From NCBI RefSeq assembly GCF_005116675.2, contig NZ_CP050699.1, positions 4,583,001 to 4,647,000 of the forward strand: a stretch of 64,000 nt of DNA, given 5' to 3'. A model generated the notes under the pieces. That model made no database searches, was not told the DNA's origin, and worked only from the letters and a program-made list of their open reading frames with translations. This document shows, piece by piece, positions 33,025-42,663 of the stretch; the first letter of the stretch is position 1; the number at the start of each line of letters is the position of its first letter. The position numbers and the translations under genes were made by a program. Source of the stretch: Desulfosediminicola ganghwensis. GTDB lineage: Bacteria; Desulfobacterota; Desulfobulbia; Desulfobulbales; Desulfocapsaceae.

Positions 33025-33066
33025 ACAAAAAACCGCCTGCAGGTGCAATTGCACACACAGGCGGTT
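33025..33066 (-). terminator. Terminator of the fatty-acid/rpiB operon
   Basis: On the minus strand AACCGCCTG (33066-33058) pairs with CAGGCGGTT (33039-33031). An inner palindrome GTGCAATTGCAC lies in the loop, and six T residues follow (33030-33025). It lies 43 bases after the rpiB stop. Confidence 0.85.
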
Positions 33067-33108
33067 CGTACATCATCAATACTCTATAATTACTATCTTT
33101 CGATACGA

Positions 33109-33540
33109 TTACAAAGTGCTGAATTTCTCGATCCTGCGCTGGTGCCTGCCTCCAGCAAATTCTGTGCTTAACCAGGCACGCACAATTGCATCTGCTACAC
33201 CAAGTCCGCTTACACGGGCTCCAAGGCAGAGTACATTTGCATCGTTGTGTTCCCTGCTCATACGAGCGGTGTATTCATCATGGCACAGGGCAGCACGAAT
33301 TCGCTCATCCCTGTTCACAGCAATCGACATGCCGATACCGGTGCCGCAAATGAGAATACCACATTTGCTGCTCTTATCCACGACTCGTGCAGATAGCTCC
33401 TGAGCAATATCAGGATAATCTACAGATTCAGGGCTGTGACAACCGACATCGGTAATTTCATGACCAAGCTCCGCAAGGAGATCTTTCACCTGCTCCTTAA
33501 GCTCGTAACCACCGTGATCTGAACCAATTACAATATTCAC
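33109..33540 (-). CDS. rpiB: Ribose-5-phosphate isomerase B
   Basis: 143-residue RpiB/LacAB isomerase that interconverts ribose 5-phosphate and ribulose 5-phosphate. NIVIGSDHGGYELKEQV, YPDIA and CGTGIGMSIAVNR (catalytic Cys) are the family motifs. The start is GTG 33540 with GAGGGG seven bases upstream; the longer frame into fabF is not supported. It is the last gene of the operon before a strong terminator. Confidence 0.92.
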   Translation of the reverse strand: MNIVIGSDHGGYELKEQVKDLLAELGHEITDVGCHSPESVDYPDIAQELSARVVDKSSKCGILICGTGIGMSIAVNRDERIRAALCHDEYTARMSREHNDANVLCLGARVSGLGVADAIVRAWLSTEFAGGRHQRRIEKFSTL

Positions 33541-33560
33541 AACATCCCCTCGAGCTCTAA

Positions 33561-34802
33561 TCAATCAGTGAACTTCTTCATGGCAACTACCGCATTAGTG
33601 CCACCGAAACCAAAAGAGTTGGAAATCGCTGCATTGATTTCCATCTCACGCGCCGTATTCGGCACGTAATCGAGATCACATTCCGGGCTGGGCTCAGCAT
33701 GGTTAATGGTAGGCGGAGCGACCTGGTTATAAATCGATAAAGCCAGAAATGCAGACTCGATTCCACCTGCAGCACCAAGCATATGACCGGTCATGGACTT
33801 GGTGGAACTAATGGCAAGCTTATAAGCATGTTCGCCGAAAACCGACTTAATCGCGGTTGTTTCACAACGATCGTTGAGCGGTGTCGAGGTTCCATGTGCA
33901 TTGACGTAATCGATATCTTCAGGGGCAAGTCCAGCATCTCTCAGGGCCATTTTCATTGCCCTTTGACCGCCCTCACCATCTTCAGGTGGAGCGGCGATGT
34001 GATATGCATCACTGCTTAAGCCGTAACCAACAACCTCTGCATAGATCTTGGCACCACGAGCGCGGGCATGCTCAAGGTCTTCCAGAATGAGAATACCGGA
34101 GCCTTCAGACATGATAAAGCCATCACGATCCTTATCAAACGGACGTGAAGCGGCTTTGGGGTCATCATTTCTGGTGGAAAGGGCTTTCATGGCAGAGAAT
34201 CCGCCAATGCCAAGCTCACAGATAACTCCTTCCATACCGCCGGTGACGATAACATCACTCATACCATACTTGATATGCCGATATGCCTCACCCACTGCGT
34301 GGGTTCCGGCTGCACATGCTGTGGTGAGAGTGAGGTTCGGTCCCTTAGAGCCAATCTCCATGGAGATGTGTCCGGACGGCATATTCGGAATAGCCATGGG
34401 GATGAAAAACGGGCTAATACGTTTGGCTCCCCGCTCGAGCATCACCTGATGATACTTGGTGATTGTCGGCAGTCCGCCCATCCCACAGCCTGTGATAACA
34501 CCAACTCGCTCACAGTTCTCATCGGAGACTTCAAAACCACTGTCCTCGACAGCCATTTTTGCTGCAGCCAGACCATACTGAACAAACAGGTCCAGATGTT
34601 TGGCTTTTTTGGGCTCTATAAACTCTTTTGAGTCGAAGTCTGTAACTTCTGCGGCTATCTGAACCTGAAATTCACTGGCATCAAAGCGGGTGATGCGATC
34701 TACGCCACTCTCGCCGGCTATCAGATTTTTCCAAGCCTTATCGACTCCAGTTCCAATTGGAGTTACGAGGCCAATACCTGTAACGACAACTCTACGATTC
34801 AC
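33561..34802 (-). CDS. fabF: 3-oxoacyl-ACP synthase II
   Basis: 413-residue condensing enzyme of fatty-acid elongation. The nucleophile is Cys163 in TTACAAGTHAVG; the two His are in NAHGTSTPLND and KSMTGHMLGAAG. It starts MNRRVVVTGIGLVTPIG. It follows acpP by about 80 bases, a standard order. It accepts acyl-ACP and malonyl-ACP from the other genes in this operon. Confidence 0.96.
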   Translation of the reverse strand: MNRRVVVTGIGLVTPIGTGVDKAWKNLIAGESGVDRITRFDASEFQVQIAAEVTDFDSKEFIEPKKAKHLDLFVQYGLAAAKMAVEDSGFEVSDENCERVGVITGCGMGGLPTITKYHQVMLERGAKRISPFFIPMAIPNMPSGHISMEIGSKGPNLTLTTACAAGTHAVGEAYRHIKYGMSDVIVTGGMEGVICELGIGGFSAMKALSTRNDDPKAASRPFDKDRDGFIMSEGSGILILEDLEHARARGAKIYAEVVGYGLSSDAYHIAAPPEDGEGGQRAMKMALRDAGLAPEDIDYVNAHGTSTPLNDRCETTAIKSVFGEHAYKLAISSTKSMTGHMLGAAGGIESAFLALSIYNQVAPPTINHAEPSPECDLDYVPNTAREMEINAAISNSFGFGGTNAVVAMKKFTD

Positions 34803-34880
34803 AATGAAACTCCTAAGTGTTATCTACACCATCAGTCTCAATATCTGATTGCAGATATCGAGACTGGCGACATATCCTGC

Positions 34881-35111
34881 TTACTTCAGTTTCTGAACGT
34901 AATCAATTGCATCCTGAACGCAGGTGATCTTCTCAGCATCCTCATCAGGAATCTCGATATCAAAACCCTCTTCCATAGCCATGATCAGCTCAACGAGATC
35001 CAGAGAATCTGCACCGAGATCATCTACGAAAGAAGCATTAGGAACAACCTTGTCTTTCTCAACACTCAGCTGTTCTACGATGATATCAATCATTTCTTGT
35101 TCTATAGCCAT
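34881..35111 (-). CDS. acpP: Acyl carrier protein
   Basis: 76-residue acidic four-helix protein. Ser36 in [13 protein letters not shown] carries the phosphopantetheine arm. It is encoded between fabG and fabF as in most bacteria, about 120 bases after fabG, with AGGGAGAT as ribosome binding site. Confidence 0.97.
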   Translation of the reverse strand: MAIEQEMIDIIVEQLSVEKDKVVPNASFVDDLGADSLDLVELIMAMEEGFDIEIPDEDAEKITCVQDAIDYVQKLK

Positions 35112-35235
35112 TACTTATCTCCCTATATGGTTTTGTTCTTCAGTTGCAGTTTCTCTTGTTAACTGTGCAACCTGCAGTGGTTTTTACCCGCAGCATGCGA
35201 TATTTACCACATTTTTTTTCTTATTGAGGGGAAAA

Positions 35236-35979
35236 CTACATATACATGCCACCGTTGACATGCAAGGTCTGCCCGGTCACATAGCGCCCATCTTCAGATA
35301 CCAGATAGGCGACTGCACCGGCAATATCCTCAGGCGAGCCAAGGCCTGCCATCGGTATTTCACTTTTAATCTTAGCCTGAGCAGCTTCGGTCATAGTCTC
35401 TGTCATTTCAGTTACAATATATCCAGGAGCAACCGAGTTAACAGTGATATTTCTCGAAGCAAATTCTCTGGCAATAGATTTGGTCAACCCACCCAAACCG
35501 GCTTTAGCCGCAGAGTAGTTGACCTGGCCTGCGTTGCCTGATGATCCAACAACGGAGGAAATGTTGACGATACGTCCCCATTTCTTTTTCATCATTGGCT
35601 TGGCGGCCGCTTTAGCGCAGAGGAAAGCACCTTTCAGGTTTGTGGTGAGCACATCGTCCCAATCACTCTCCTTCATGCGTGCCATCAATCCGTCACGGGT
35701 AATACCGGCGTTATTCACAAGGATATCAATTGAACCGGCATCAGCGACGATTGTCTTGAACGCCGCCTGAACCTGTTCACCGTCAGAAACGTTGAACTGA
35801 ACAGCCTCAGCCTTACCACCAGCATCAGTGATCATCCTGCAGGTCTCTTCGGCTGCATCAGGTCTGCTGACGTAATTGATATACACTAAAGCGCCCATGG
35901 CGGCAAGACGCTGGCTGATTGCCCTGCCGATACCACGGCTGCCACCGGTTACTACGGCTACTTTTCCTTCAAGCATCAT
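35236..35979 (-). CDS. fabG: 3-oxoacyl-ACP reductase
   Basis: 247-residue short-chain dehydrogenase. TGGSRGIGRAI is the NADPH site, NNAGITRDGLMARMKESDWDDV the family-specific region, and the Ser-Tyr-Lys triad is in ISSVVGSSGNAGQVNYSAAKAG. Two ATG codons stand at the start (35979 and 35976); the first overlaps the etfA stop (ATGA), so reductase and electron-transfer genes are coupled in translation. Confidence 0.95.
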   Translation of the reverse strand: MMLEGKVAVVTGGSRGIGRAISQRLAAMGALVYINYVSRPDAAEETCRMITDAGGKAEAVQFNVSDGEQVQAAFKTIVADAGSIDILVNNAGITRDGLMARMKESDWDDVLTTNLKGAFLCAKAAAKPMMKKKWGRIVNISSVVGSSGNAGQVNYSAAKAGLGGLTKSIAREFASRNITVNSVAPGYIVTEMTETMTEAAQAKIKSEIPMAGLGSPEDIAGAVAYLVSEDGRYVTGQTLHVNGGMYM

Positions 35980-37169
35980 GCACCTCGCTTTTCTTCAATC
36001 TTGCGTATAAGTTTCGGTATAATCTCTTGAATATCTCCAACCAGACCGAAATCGGCAACATCAAAAATCGGAGCGTTCTCATCCCGGTTTATAGCCACAA
36101 TGGTCTCGGAAGACTGCATTCCGGCTACATGCTGTACGGCGCCAGATATACCACAGGCAATGTACAGCTTTGGAGCTACGGTCTTACCGGTTTGCCCTAC
36201 CTGATGCGGATATGGAATCCAACCGGCATCAACCACTGCCCTTGAAGCAGAGACGTTGGCATCCATCGAATCGGCAAGTGTCTTGAGAAGGGCAAAACCT
36301 TTTTCACTCTCGAGACCTCTACCACCTGAAACCAGGATTTCAGCCTCTTGAATATTGACATTGCTCTCCTCGGAAACAACCGACTCGAGTACTTTTATTC
36401 GAGATTCACCGAGTGCTGCCGGGATTTCGACATCTATTATTTCACCTGTTCGCGCAGAATCAAATTCTAGGGCTTTCATGACCTTTGGACGAACAGTAGA
36501 CATCTGCGGCCTATGGGCAGGACAGACTATGGTAGCCATAATGTTGCCACCGAAAGCGGGTCTGGTCTGCAATAACGCACCATCTTCTTCACGAATCTCC
36601 AGTTTCGTGCAGTCAGCTGTAAGCCCGGCGTTCAACGTCGTGGCAACTGCAGGAATAAACGATCGTCCTATGGCAGTTGCCCCGGCAAGTACGATCTCCG
36701 GCTTATTGTCCAGGATCAGCCTGGTAAGAACCTTGGTGTAGCTGTCTTCAGAAAAACCGGCAAGTTCAGGTGTATCAACCCGGTAAACAACATCGGCGCC
36801 ATGTCCAATCAGGGTATCAGCTACATCTCCGGTTTCTGAGCCGATCAACACTGCAGAAAGTTTAACACCACGAATATCAGCAAGTGTTCTGCCTATTCCA
36901 AGAAGTTCCAGCGATACGGTTGCTAAAACACCGCCGCGGAATTCACAGTAAACAAAAATATCCTTCCACTCACTGATATCGGCAACACCGGATGATTCAG
37001 CAGTTTCTATGGACAGTGCCTCGACATCACAGCTGTCAACACACGCGCCGCAAAGAGTACAGGAATCCCCTATAACCGGCAAATCGGCTACCATCTCAAT
37101 GGCAGCAAACGGGCAGCTCGATTCACAAATACCGCAGCCGATACAGACTTCTTCGTTAAGTTTTAACAT
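35976..37169 (-). CDS. etfA: Electron transfer flavoprotein alpha subunit fused to a two-cluster ferredoxin domain
   Basis: 397-residue EtfA. The N-terminal 50 residues carry two [4Fe-4S] motifs: Cys9, 12, 15, 19 ([12 protein letters not shown]) and Cys37, 40, 43, 47 ([11 protein letters not shown]). The rest is a normal EtfA with the C-terminal FAD-binding domain ([21 protein letters not shown], then [23 protein letters not shown]). Ferredoxin-fused EtfA is known from the caffeyl-CoA reductase ETF (CarE). ATG 37169 has AGGAGG at eight bases. It is paired with etfB and lies in the fab operon, so it probably passes electrons to or from the acyl-CoA dehydrogenase. Confidence 0.92.
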   Translation of the reverse strand: MLKLNEEVCIGCGICESSCPFAAIEMVADLPVIGDSCTLCGACVDSCDVEALSIETAESSGVADISEWKDIFVYCEFRGGVLATVSLELLGIGRTLADIRGVKLSAVLIGSETGDVADTLIGHGADVVYRVDTPELAGFSEDSYTKVLTRLILDNKPEIVLAGATAIGRSFIPAVATTLNAGLTADCTKLEIREEDGALLQTRPAFGGNIMATIVCPAHRPQMSTVRPKVMKALEFDSARTGEIIDVEIPAALGESRIKVLESVVSEESNVNIQEAEILVSGGRGLESEKGFALLKTLADSMDANVSASRAVVDAGWIPYPHQVGQTGKTVAPKLYIACGISGAVQHVAGMQSSETIVAINRDENAPIFDVADFGLVGDIQEIIPKLIRKIEEKRGA

Positions 37170-37188
37170 TGTCAATTCCTCCTGCAGC

Positions 37189-37968
37189 CTAGAGATACGG
37201 GGTTAATTTATCGACAAGCTGATCTATCTGCTCATCAAGTGTTCCGGTGAGAATGGAACGTTCACCCCGAGCCTGGGGAGGAAATACATTGGCAACCTGG
37301 GTTGGCGAACCCGGCAAACCAATACATGCAGGATCGGCATTGATATCGCTTGCAGTGAGGGTCTGTATCTCGGCCTTTTTAGACCTCATCTTTCCTTTCA
37401 ATGAAGGAACACGAGGGTCATTGATATCTTTTACCACCGTAAGTAATGCAGGCAACGGAGCCTCGACTACATCATAGCCATCATCCATCATGCGCTCAAC
37501 TACAATACGGGTATCATCCGCCTCGCGCACTTTCTGAACACAGGTAACGAAAGGAAAATCCAACCGCATGGCAAGGCCAGGGCCTACCTGGGCGGTATCT
37601 CCGTCTATTGCCTGTTTGCCACAGAGGATAAGATCGGCACCGCCGAGGGTTTCAACCGCTTTTTCAAGGGTATACGCAGTTGCCCAGGTATCAGCACCTG
37701 CAAAAGCACGGTCTGAGACCAAAACACCACGGTCCGCCCCACATGAGATTGCGAGCCTCAGAATCTCTTCTGCCTGGGGAGGTCCCATGGTCAGCACGAT
37801 AACCTCGCCACCATGTGCTTCCTTGAGACAAACAGCCTCTTCAAGGGCATGTTGGTCGTAAGGATTCATGATAGACTCGACCCCTTCACGGGCCAGCGTA
37901 TTCGTTACCGGATCAAGCCGTACATCCTTGGCATCCGGTACCTGTTTAACACAAACAATAATTTTCAT
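37189..37968 (-). CDS. etfB: Electron transfer flavoprotein beta subunit
   Basis: 259-residue EtfB: MKIIVCVKQVPDAKDVRLDP at the N-terminus, DLILCGKQAIDGDTAQVGPGLA as the nucleotide-binding region, and LPALLTVVKDINDPRVPSLKGKMRSKKAE near the C-terminus. It precedes the ferredoxin-fused etfA by 19 bases. Whether the ETF is of the bifurcating type cannot be told from sequence by eye. Confidence 0.94.
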   Translation of the reverse strand: MKIIVCVKQVPDAKDVRLDPVTNTLAREGVESIMNPYDQHALEEAVCLKEAHGGEVIVLTMGPPQAEEILRLAISCGADRGVLVSDRAFAGADTWATAYTLEKAVETLGGADLILCGKQAIDGDTAQVGPGLAMRLDFPFVTCVQKVREADDTRIVVERMMDDGYDVVEAPLPALLTVVKDINDPRVPSLKGKMRSKKAEIQTLTASDINADPACIGLPGSPTQVANVFPPQARGERSILTGTLDEQIDQLVDKLTPYL

Positions 37969-38085
37969 GGAATAACCTGCCTGGTGAATATGAGAGTAAC
38001 ACGCTTAACGGAATCACCTGCAACCCGCTGTATCAGCGAATTGCAGATGTTCATTCAGAAAACGTTTTTTGCCCTGAACAGTATG

Positions 38086-39237
38086 TTACTTTGCGTATTC
38101 CTTGTTCAGTTCCTGACCCACGACATTGCGCTGGATCTGGTTGGTTCCCTCATAAATCTGCAGGATTTTTGCGTCACGCATCATCTTTTCGACCGGGTAC
38201 TCAGACATGAAACCGTAACCACCAAGTACCTGAACGGCATCGGTAGCCACTTTCATTGCCACATCGGTCGCATAGATCTTGCACATGGATGATGCCTTTG
38301 ACATATCCTTCGGGTGGGCAACAATATGCTTTGCAGACTGGTAGACCAGAGCACGAGCGGACTCGACACCGATGGCCATATCCGCGAGCATGTGCTGTAC
38401 TGCCTGGAAGGCTATGATTGGCTTGCCGAACTGTACACGCTGCTTGGCATAGCTCGCCGCCTCATCAAGCGCTCCCTGTGCCAGACCGACACCAAGTGCC
38501 GCGATTCCCGGACGGGACGAATCGAGGGTCTTCATCACAGTGATAAAACCGGTACCCTGACGACCAATGATGCGGTCCTTGGGAATACGACAGTCCTTGA
38601 AGATAAGCTCGGTGGTTGAAGATGCACGGATACCCATCTTCTTCTCTTTCGGCCCGCAGGAAAAACCGGGGTCACCTTCTTCCACGACAAACATGGAAGC
38701 ACCGCGAGCACCCTTGCTGCGGTCGGTGATGGCAACAACAGTATAGACCTGCGCTTCACCACCATTGGTAATCCACTGCTTGGTACCATTCAGTACCCAC
38801 TCGTCCCCGTCAAGCACTGCAGTGGTCTGGATGCCCGAGGCATCAGAACCTGCATTGGCTTCGGTAAGACCAAAAGCCGCAAACTTCTCACCTGTAGCAA
38901 CGGGTGGAAGATACTTTTTCTTGAGCTCTTCCGAACCTGAGATCAGGATCGGGTAGATTCCAAGTGAACTTGCTGCAAATGCTGTACCTACACCGATACA
39001 ACCACGACCGAGCTGCTCAAGCGCGAGTACGCTATCGAAACAGTTCCCGCCGAAACCACCATATTCTTCCGGAATTAACAGGCCGAACAGGTCCGCTCTG
39101 GCCATATCGTTTAAGATTTCCCGCGGGAACTGGTGTTTCTCGTCAAGTTCAGCGCGATTTGGAATAATCTTCTCATCAGTGATCTGCCGAGTGATATCGA
39201 CGATCATCTGCTGCTCTTCCGTCAAAAAATAATCCAT
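38086..39237 (-). CDS. Acyl-CoA dehydrogenase in the fatty-acid synthesis operon
   Basis: 383-residue flavoenzyme. FGLTEANAGSDASGI and QWITNGGEAQVY are the family signatures. Catalytic Glu363 lies in IYEGTNQIQRN, the position used by short-chain and butyryl-CoA dehydrogenases. It sits between fabH and etfB, and its ETF genes follow. It may reduce or oxidise a short acyl-CoA that serves as FabH primer, or act as enoyl reductase; no fabI, fabK or fabV is in the operon. The direction and substrate are inferred. Confidence 0.92.
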   Translation of the reverse strand: MDYFLTEEQQMIVDITRQITDEKIIPNRAELDEKHQFPREILNDMARADLFGLLIPEEYGGFGGNCFDSVLALEQLGRGCIGVGTAFAASSLGIYPILISGSEELKKKYLPPVATGEKFAAFGLTEANAGSDASGIQTTAVLDGDEWVLNGTKQWITNGGEAQVYTVVAITDRSKGARGASMFVVEEGDPGFSCGPKEKKMGIRASSTTELIFKDCRIPKDRIIGRQGTGFITVMKTLDSSRPGIAALGVGLAQGALDEAASYAKQRVQFGKPIIAFQAVQHMLADMAIGVESARALVYQSAKHIVAHPKDMSKASSMCKIYATDVAMKVATDAVQVLGGYGFMSEYPVEKMMRDAKILQIYEGTNQIQRNVVGQELNKEYAK

Positions 39238-39260
39238 CTCAAACTCCTCTCTCTTCTACA

Positions 39261-40235
39261 CTACCACTTAATCAGCCCTGCCCCCCACGTAAAACCACCA
39301 CCGAAGGAACAGAACAGTACGGTATCTCCTGTTGAAAAGCGCTTCGCCCTATGCGCTTCATCCAGCGCTATTGGTATAGACGCAGCCGATGTATTACCAT
39401 AGGCTGAAACGTTTATAAACACTTTATCTTCGGGCAATTGGAGACGTTCTGTCAATTTGTTAAGAATTCGGATATTTGCCTGATGTGGTATAACCAGCTG
39501 AATATCATCGAGATCCACCTTCTCCCTAAGAAGTAGACCCTGCACCGCATCTTCCATCGCTTTTACAGCGTATTTAAAGACTTCGCGGCCTTCCATGACG
39601 ATATGAGCACCAGTGTTATCCGGCACCTGCAAATCCTTGTTGGTACTTTCCGGGGCGTGCATGTAGAGTAGCTTCCACAGCGAACCGTCCGAAAAGAGGT
39701 TTGAGCCGATGAATCCGCGGTCGCTGTCATCCCAACCGACAACTGCCGCCCCCGCTCCATCGCCAAAAATGATACAGGTATTGCGATCCTCCCAGTTAAC
39801 CCGGGTTGACAAGGTCTCAGCGCCGATTATCAAAATTTTCTTCGAATGGTCAGCCTGGACATATTTATCTGCAAGATCCAGTGCATACAGAAAACCGGAA
39901 CATGCCGCATTAAGGTCATATGCAAAAGCATTTGTTGCACCAATCTCGGTCTGCACAAAGCAGGCACAAGAAGGCATCATCATGTGTGAACTGATGGTGC
40001 CAACAACAATCAGGTCAATTTCGGAGGCATCTACCCCAGCCATCTCCATGGCCTTCTTCGCGGCCCTGGCTGAAAGCTTATAGGTGTATTCATCACCTGA
40101 AGCGATGTGACGGGCTTCAATACCGGTACGGGTACGGATCCACTCGTCTGAAGTTTCGACAACTTTTTCAAGATCACTGTTTGTTACCACCTTTTCAGGC
40201 AGACATGATCCTGTTCCAAGAATAACAGACCCCAT
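39261..40235 (-). CDS. fabH: 3-oxoacyl-ACP synthase III
   Basis: 324-residue condensing enzyme that starts fatty acids from an acyl-CoA and malonyl-ACP. The nucleophile is Cys112 in NAACSGFLYAL; His and Asn are in VIPHQANIRI and NVSAYGNTSAASI. Its last residues GGGFTWGAGLIKW are typical. Its start overlaps the plsX stop. The neighbouring acyl-CoA dehydrogenase may supply its primer. Confidence 0.96.
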   Translation of the reverse strand: MGSVILGTGSCLPEKVVTNSDLEKVVETSDEWIRTRTGIEARHIASGDEYTYKLSARAAKKAMEMAGVDASEIDLIVVGTISSHMMMPSCACFVQTEIGATNAFAYDLNAACSGFLYALDLADKYVQADHSKKILIIGAETLSTRVNWEDRNTCIIFGDGAGAAVVGWDDSDRGFIGSNLFSDGSLWKLLYMHAPESTNKDLQVPDNTGAHIVMEGREVFKYAVKAMEDAVQGLLLREKVDLDDIQLVIPHQANIRILNKLTERLQLPEDKVFINVSAYGNTSAASIPIALDEAHRAKRFSTGDTVLFCSFGGGFTWGAGLIKW

Positions 40236-41254
40236 TATTCCTCCGATTGTGCTGTAGCAGATTCCACAGCGATTCCACGCGATATTTCCTGATTCACGTT
40301 ATTATTTACCATCTTCGCTGCTTCACAGATAGCGTTTCTGATAGTCTTTCTGTCCGATTTACCGTGGCAAATCATACCAATACCATTTACGCCAAGCAAG
40401 GGAGCACCACCATAAGTGGAATAATCAACCCTCTTCTTGAAAGCACGAAAGGCTGGTCTTGCTAACAGATAGCCGATTTTTGCCGGAATGGATTTGACGA
40501 TTTCATCACGGAGCATTTTCATGGCAACTTCAACAAGACCCTCACTGATCTTTAAGCAGATGTTACCAACAAAGCCGTCACAGACAATAACGTCAACTTC
40601 GCCCTTATATACATCGCGTCCTTCGACATTGCCGATGAAATTAAGCGAACTGTTTTCGAGCAGGTCGTAGGTTTCTTTGACAAGGGTGTTCCCTTTGCCG
40701 GATTCTTCTCCAATGGTCAGAATCCCTACCCTCGGGCTGCTGTTATTATGAATTTTAGAAAAGGCAGAAGCCATTATGGCGAACTGAAAGAGATGCTGCG
40801 GGCGACACTCTACGTTGGCGCCAATATCCATCATCACTACAGGCTTCTTCAAGGTGGGAAAAAATGAGGCGATGCCGGGCCGGGATACTCCTTTAAGGCG
40901 TCCAAGCTTGCGTACTGCCGCTGCCATGGTAGCACCGGAATTTCCGGCACTGACAACAGCATCTGCTTTCCCCTGACCAACAAGGTCAAAGGCTACCATA
41001 ATAGAGGAGTCCTTCTTCTTACGCATTGCGTCGACAGGATTGTCCTTCATCTCAACAACTTGAGATGAATGGACAATCTCGATCCTCGACGCTATCGAAG
41101 AATCAGGAGCTACTTTAGCGAGGTGTGATTGCAGGAGGACTTCGTCCCCCACCAGACTAATATGAATATCAGACTGTTCGGCGGCTAATAATGCCCCGGC
41201 AATCAACTCCTCCGGCCCATGGTCTCCGCCCATGGCGTCCAGGGCAATGTGCAC
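40235..41254 (-). CDS. plsX: Phosphate acyltransferase
   Basis: 339-residue enzyme that makes acyl-phosphate from acyl-ACP for phospholipid synthesis. It starts MHIALDAMGGDHGPEELIAGA, with SAGNSGATMAAA and VVMMDIGANVECRPQHL as family motifs. The standard neighbours rpmF (upstream) and fabH (downstream) are present. Confidence 0.96.
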   Translation of the reverse strand: MHIALDAMGGDHGPEELIAGALLAAEQSDIHISLVGDEVLLQSHLAKVAPDSSIASRIEIVHSSQVVEMKDNPVDAMRKKKDSSIMVAFDLVGQGKADAVVSAGNSGATMAAAVRKLGRLKGVSRPGIASFFPTLKKPVVMMDIGANVECRPQHLFQFAIMASAFSKIHNNSSPRVGILTIGEESGKGNTLVKETYDLLENSSLNFIGNVEGRDVYKGEVDVIVCDGFVGNICLKISEGLVEVAMKMLRDEIVKSIPAKIGYLLARPAFRAFKKRVDYSTYGGAPLLGVNGIGMICHGKSDRKTIRNAICEAAKMVNNNVNQEISRGIAVESATAQSEE

Positions 41255-41264
41255 GGCGTATCTC

Positions 41265-41453
41265 CTACTCTACTTCAGTATCAAGGGCAAATACAGTTCT
41301 ACCTTTGTATGTACCGCATGCTGCACAGAGACGATGTGGTTCTTTAGGCTCACCACAGTTTGCACACAGAGAAACGCCAGGCGCTTTCAGTGCATCGTGG
41401 GAACGGCGTTTACGAGTTCTTGAACGGGAATGTCTTCTTTTCGGCAGAGCCAT
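41265..41453 (-). CDS. rpmF: 50S ribosomal protein L32
   Basis: 62 residues beginning MALPKRRHSRSRTRKRRSH, with a zinc-binding pattern CANCGEPKEPHRLCAACGTY of four Cys. ATG 41453 has GGAGGATATT directly upstream; the longer frame is rejected. It lies 44 bases after yceD and 10 before plsX. Confidence 0.96.
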   Translation of the reverse strand: MALPKRRHSRSRTRKRRSHDALKAPGVSLCANCGEPKEPHRLCAACGTYKGRTVFALDTEVE

Positions 41454-41497
41454 AATATCCTCCAATTGGCATATAAGTTCCAATCATTGAGTGCTAC

Positions 41498-42013
41498 TTA
41501 ATCCTTCTTCAACTTCTTCAGTACCGCAAACGGTGAATCCTGCGGAAATTCCGAACAGCTGCACTTATCACTGCCCAGAAACGCACCACATACAGGACAC
41601 AGTCCACGACATGTATCTTTACAGAGAGCCTTACCCGGAACAGCAAGATACATCTGTTCCCTAAGGATCTCGGCAACATCGATGACCGGATCTTTCAGGT
41701 AAAGTGTATCACACTCTTCTTCGCTGCATTCTTTATCCGGCAGCTCTGATACTTCTTCCTCTCGCGTGGTTATCAGATAGAGGAAATCTTCATTGAGTTC
41801 AAAAGCCACAGGCTCGCCGCACCGCGAACACGCCAACTCGACGGTTACAGCAAGATTACCTTCCAGTACAACAGTGTCATCATCTTTTGATTGTATGACA
41901 ACCTCCGCAACAGGTGGTGTCAAAACCACTACCTCGTCAATCGGCTGCCAACTGTTTTCCGGAATTATGTATCGGGACTTCGCCCTTCCTATCTCACCAA
42001 ACGCAATTCTCAT
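41498..42013 (-). CDS. yceD: YceD/DUF177 family protein
   Basis: 171-residue protein encoded upstream of rpmF as in most bacteria, linked to 23S rRNA accumulation in plants and bacteria. It has a CSRCGEPVAFEL segment and a C-terminal Cys-rich tail CKDTCRGLCPVCG...CSC. ATG 42013 is preceded by GAGGG; the extension to 42064 is not supported. It is likely the first gene of the operon. Confidence 0.88.
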   Translation of the reverse strand: MRIAFGEIGRAKSRYIIPENSWQPIDEVVVLTPPVAEVVIQSKDDDTVVLEGNLAVTVELACSRCGEPVAFELNEDFLYLITTREEEVSELPDKECSEEECDTLYLKDPVIDVAEILREQMYLAVPGKALCKDTCRGLCPVCGAFLGSDKCSCSEFPQDSPFAVLKKLKKD

Positions 42014-42196
42014 ATTTCCCTCTGACACCCCTTTAGAAATTATGAGGGGACACAAAGGAAGCAAAAATAATCAATTTAAGCGATATTGGCCACAAAAAAA
42101 AGTACAGGTATTCGCAAATTTCTCGCAGGCACTGTAGTAAAGGTTACTGATCACATTACTAGGTAGCCGATAATAAGTGAATAATCGCAGGAAATA

Positions 42197-42661
42197 CTAC
42201 AGGATGAGAGCCAGACGCTCTGAACTTTTTTGTAATCTTTGTGATACGACCCTGAGTGTCTTCTTCAGCAGAGCTACATATAACTGCGGATTGACCTGCT
42301 CCAGTTCTTCAAGCAGGTGTCTTGGGAACCCTAACACCTGCGAATCTTCGACGGCAATCATGGTGGACCCGTGCCTGCTTGCAGCAAATAATGCTGCCTC
42401 TCCGGCCAAAGCCCCAGTGGAGAGTAGCGCTACCGCCTGGGTCCGCTTACCGATCCCCACCGGCTTGTGCACAGCAAAACACCCCTTAGCTACTATATAG
42501 AGGGATTTTGCCTCTTCACCGGCTGTAAACAGGTGTTCACCTCGTACTTTATCAGTGCTGGTAAGGTTTGAAAACACTTCTCCGGTGTCCAGGGCAATGA
42601 GATCGGCAAAGTGCTCATTCAACACCGCACGACCGGTATCTCGATCATTTTCAAAGCTCAT
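42197..42661 (-). CDS. Cyclic nucleotide-binding domain protein at the end of the Mla operon
   Basis: About 154 residues forming a single CNB domain of the CAP/PKA type: DKVRGEHLFTAGEEAKSLYIVAKGCFAVHK, then LSTGALAGEAALFAASRHGSTMIAVEDS with the phosphate-binding cassette (GEAALF in place of GELALM-RAAT). No DNA-binding domain follows. It overlaps the mlaC stop region, so it is coupled to the lipid transporter genes. The cassette lacks the usual Arg, so nucleotide binding is uncertain; a regulatory role is inferred from context. Confidence 0.75.
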   Translation of the reverse strand: MSFENDRDTGRAVLNEHFADLIALDTGEVFSNLTSTDKVRGEHLFTAGEEAKSLYIVAKGCFAVHKPVGIGKRTQAVALLSTGALAGEAALFAASRHGSTMIAVEDSQVLGFPRHLLEELEQVNPQLYVALLKKTLRVVSQRLQKSSERLALIL

Positions 42662-42663
42662 GC

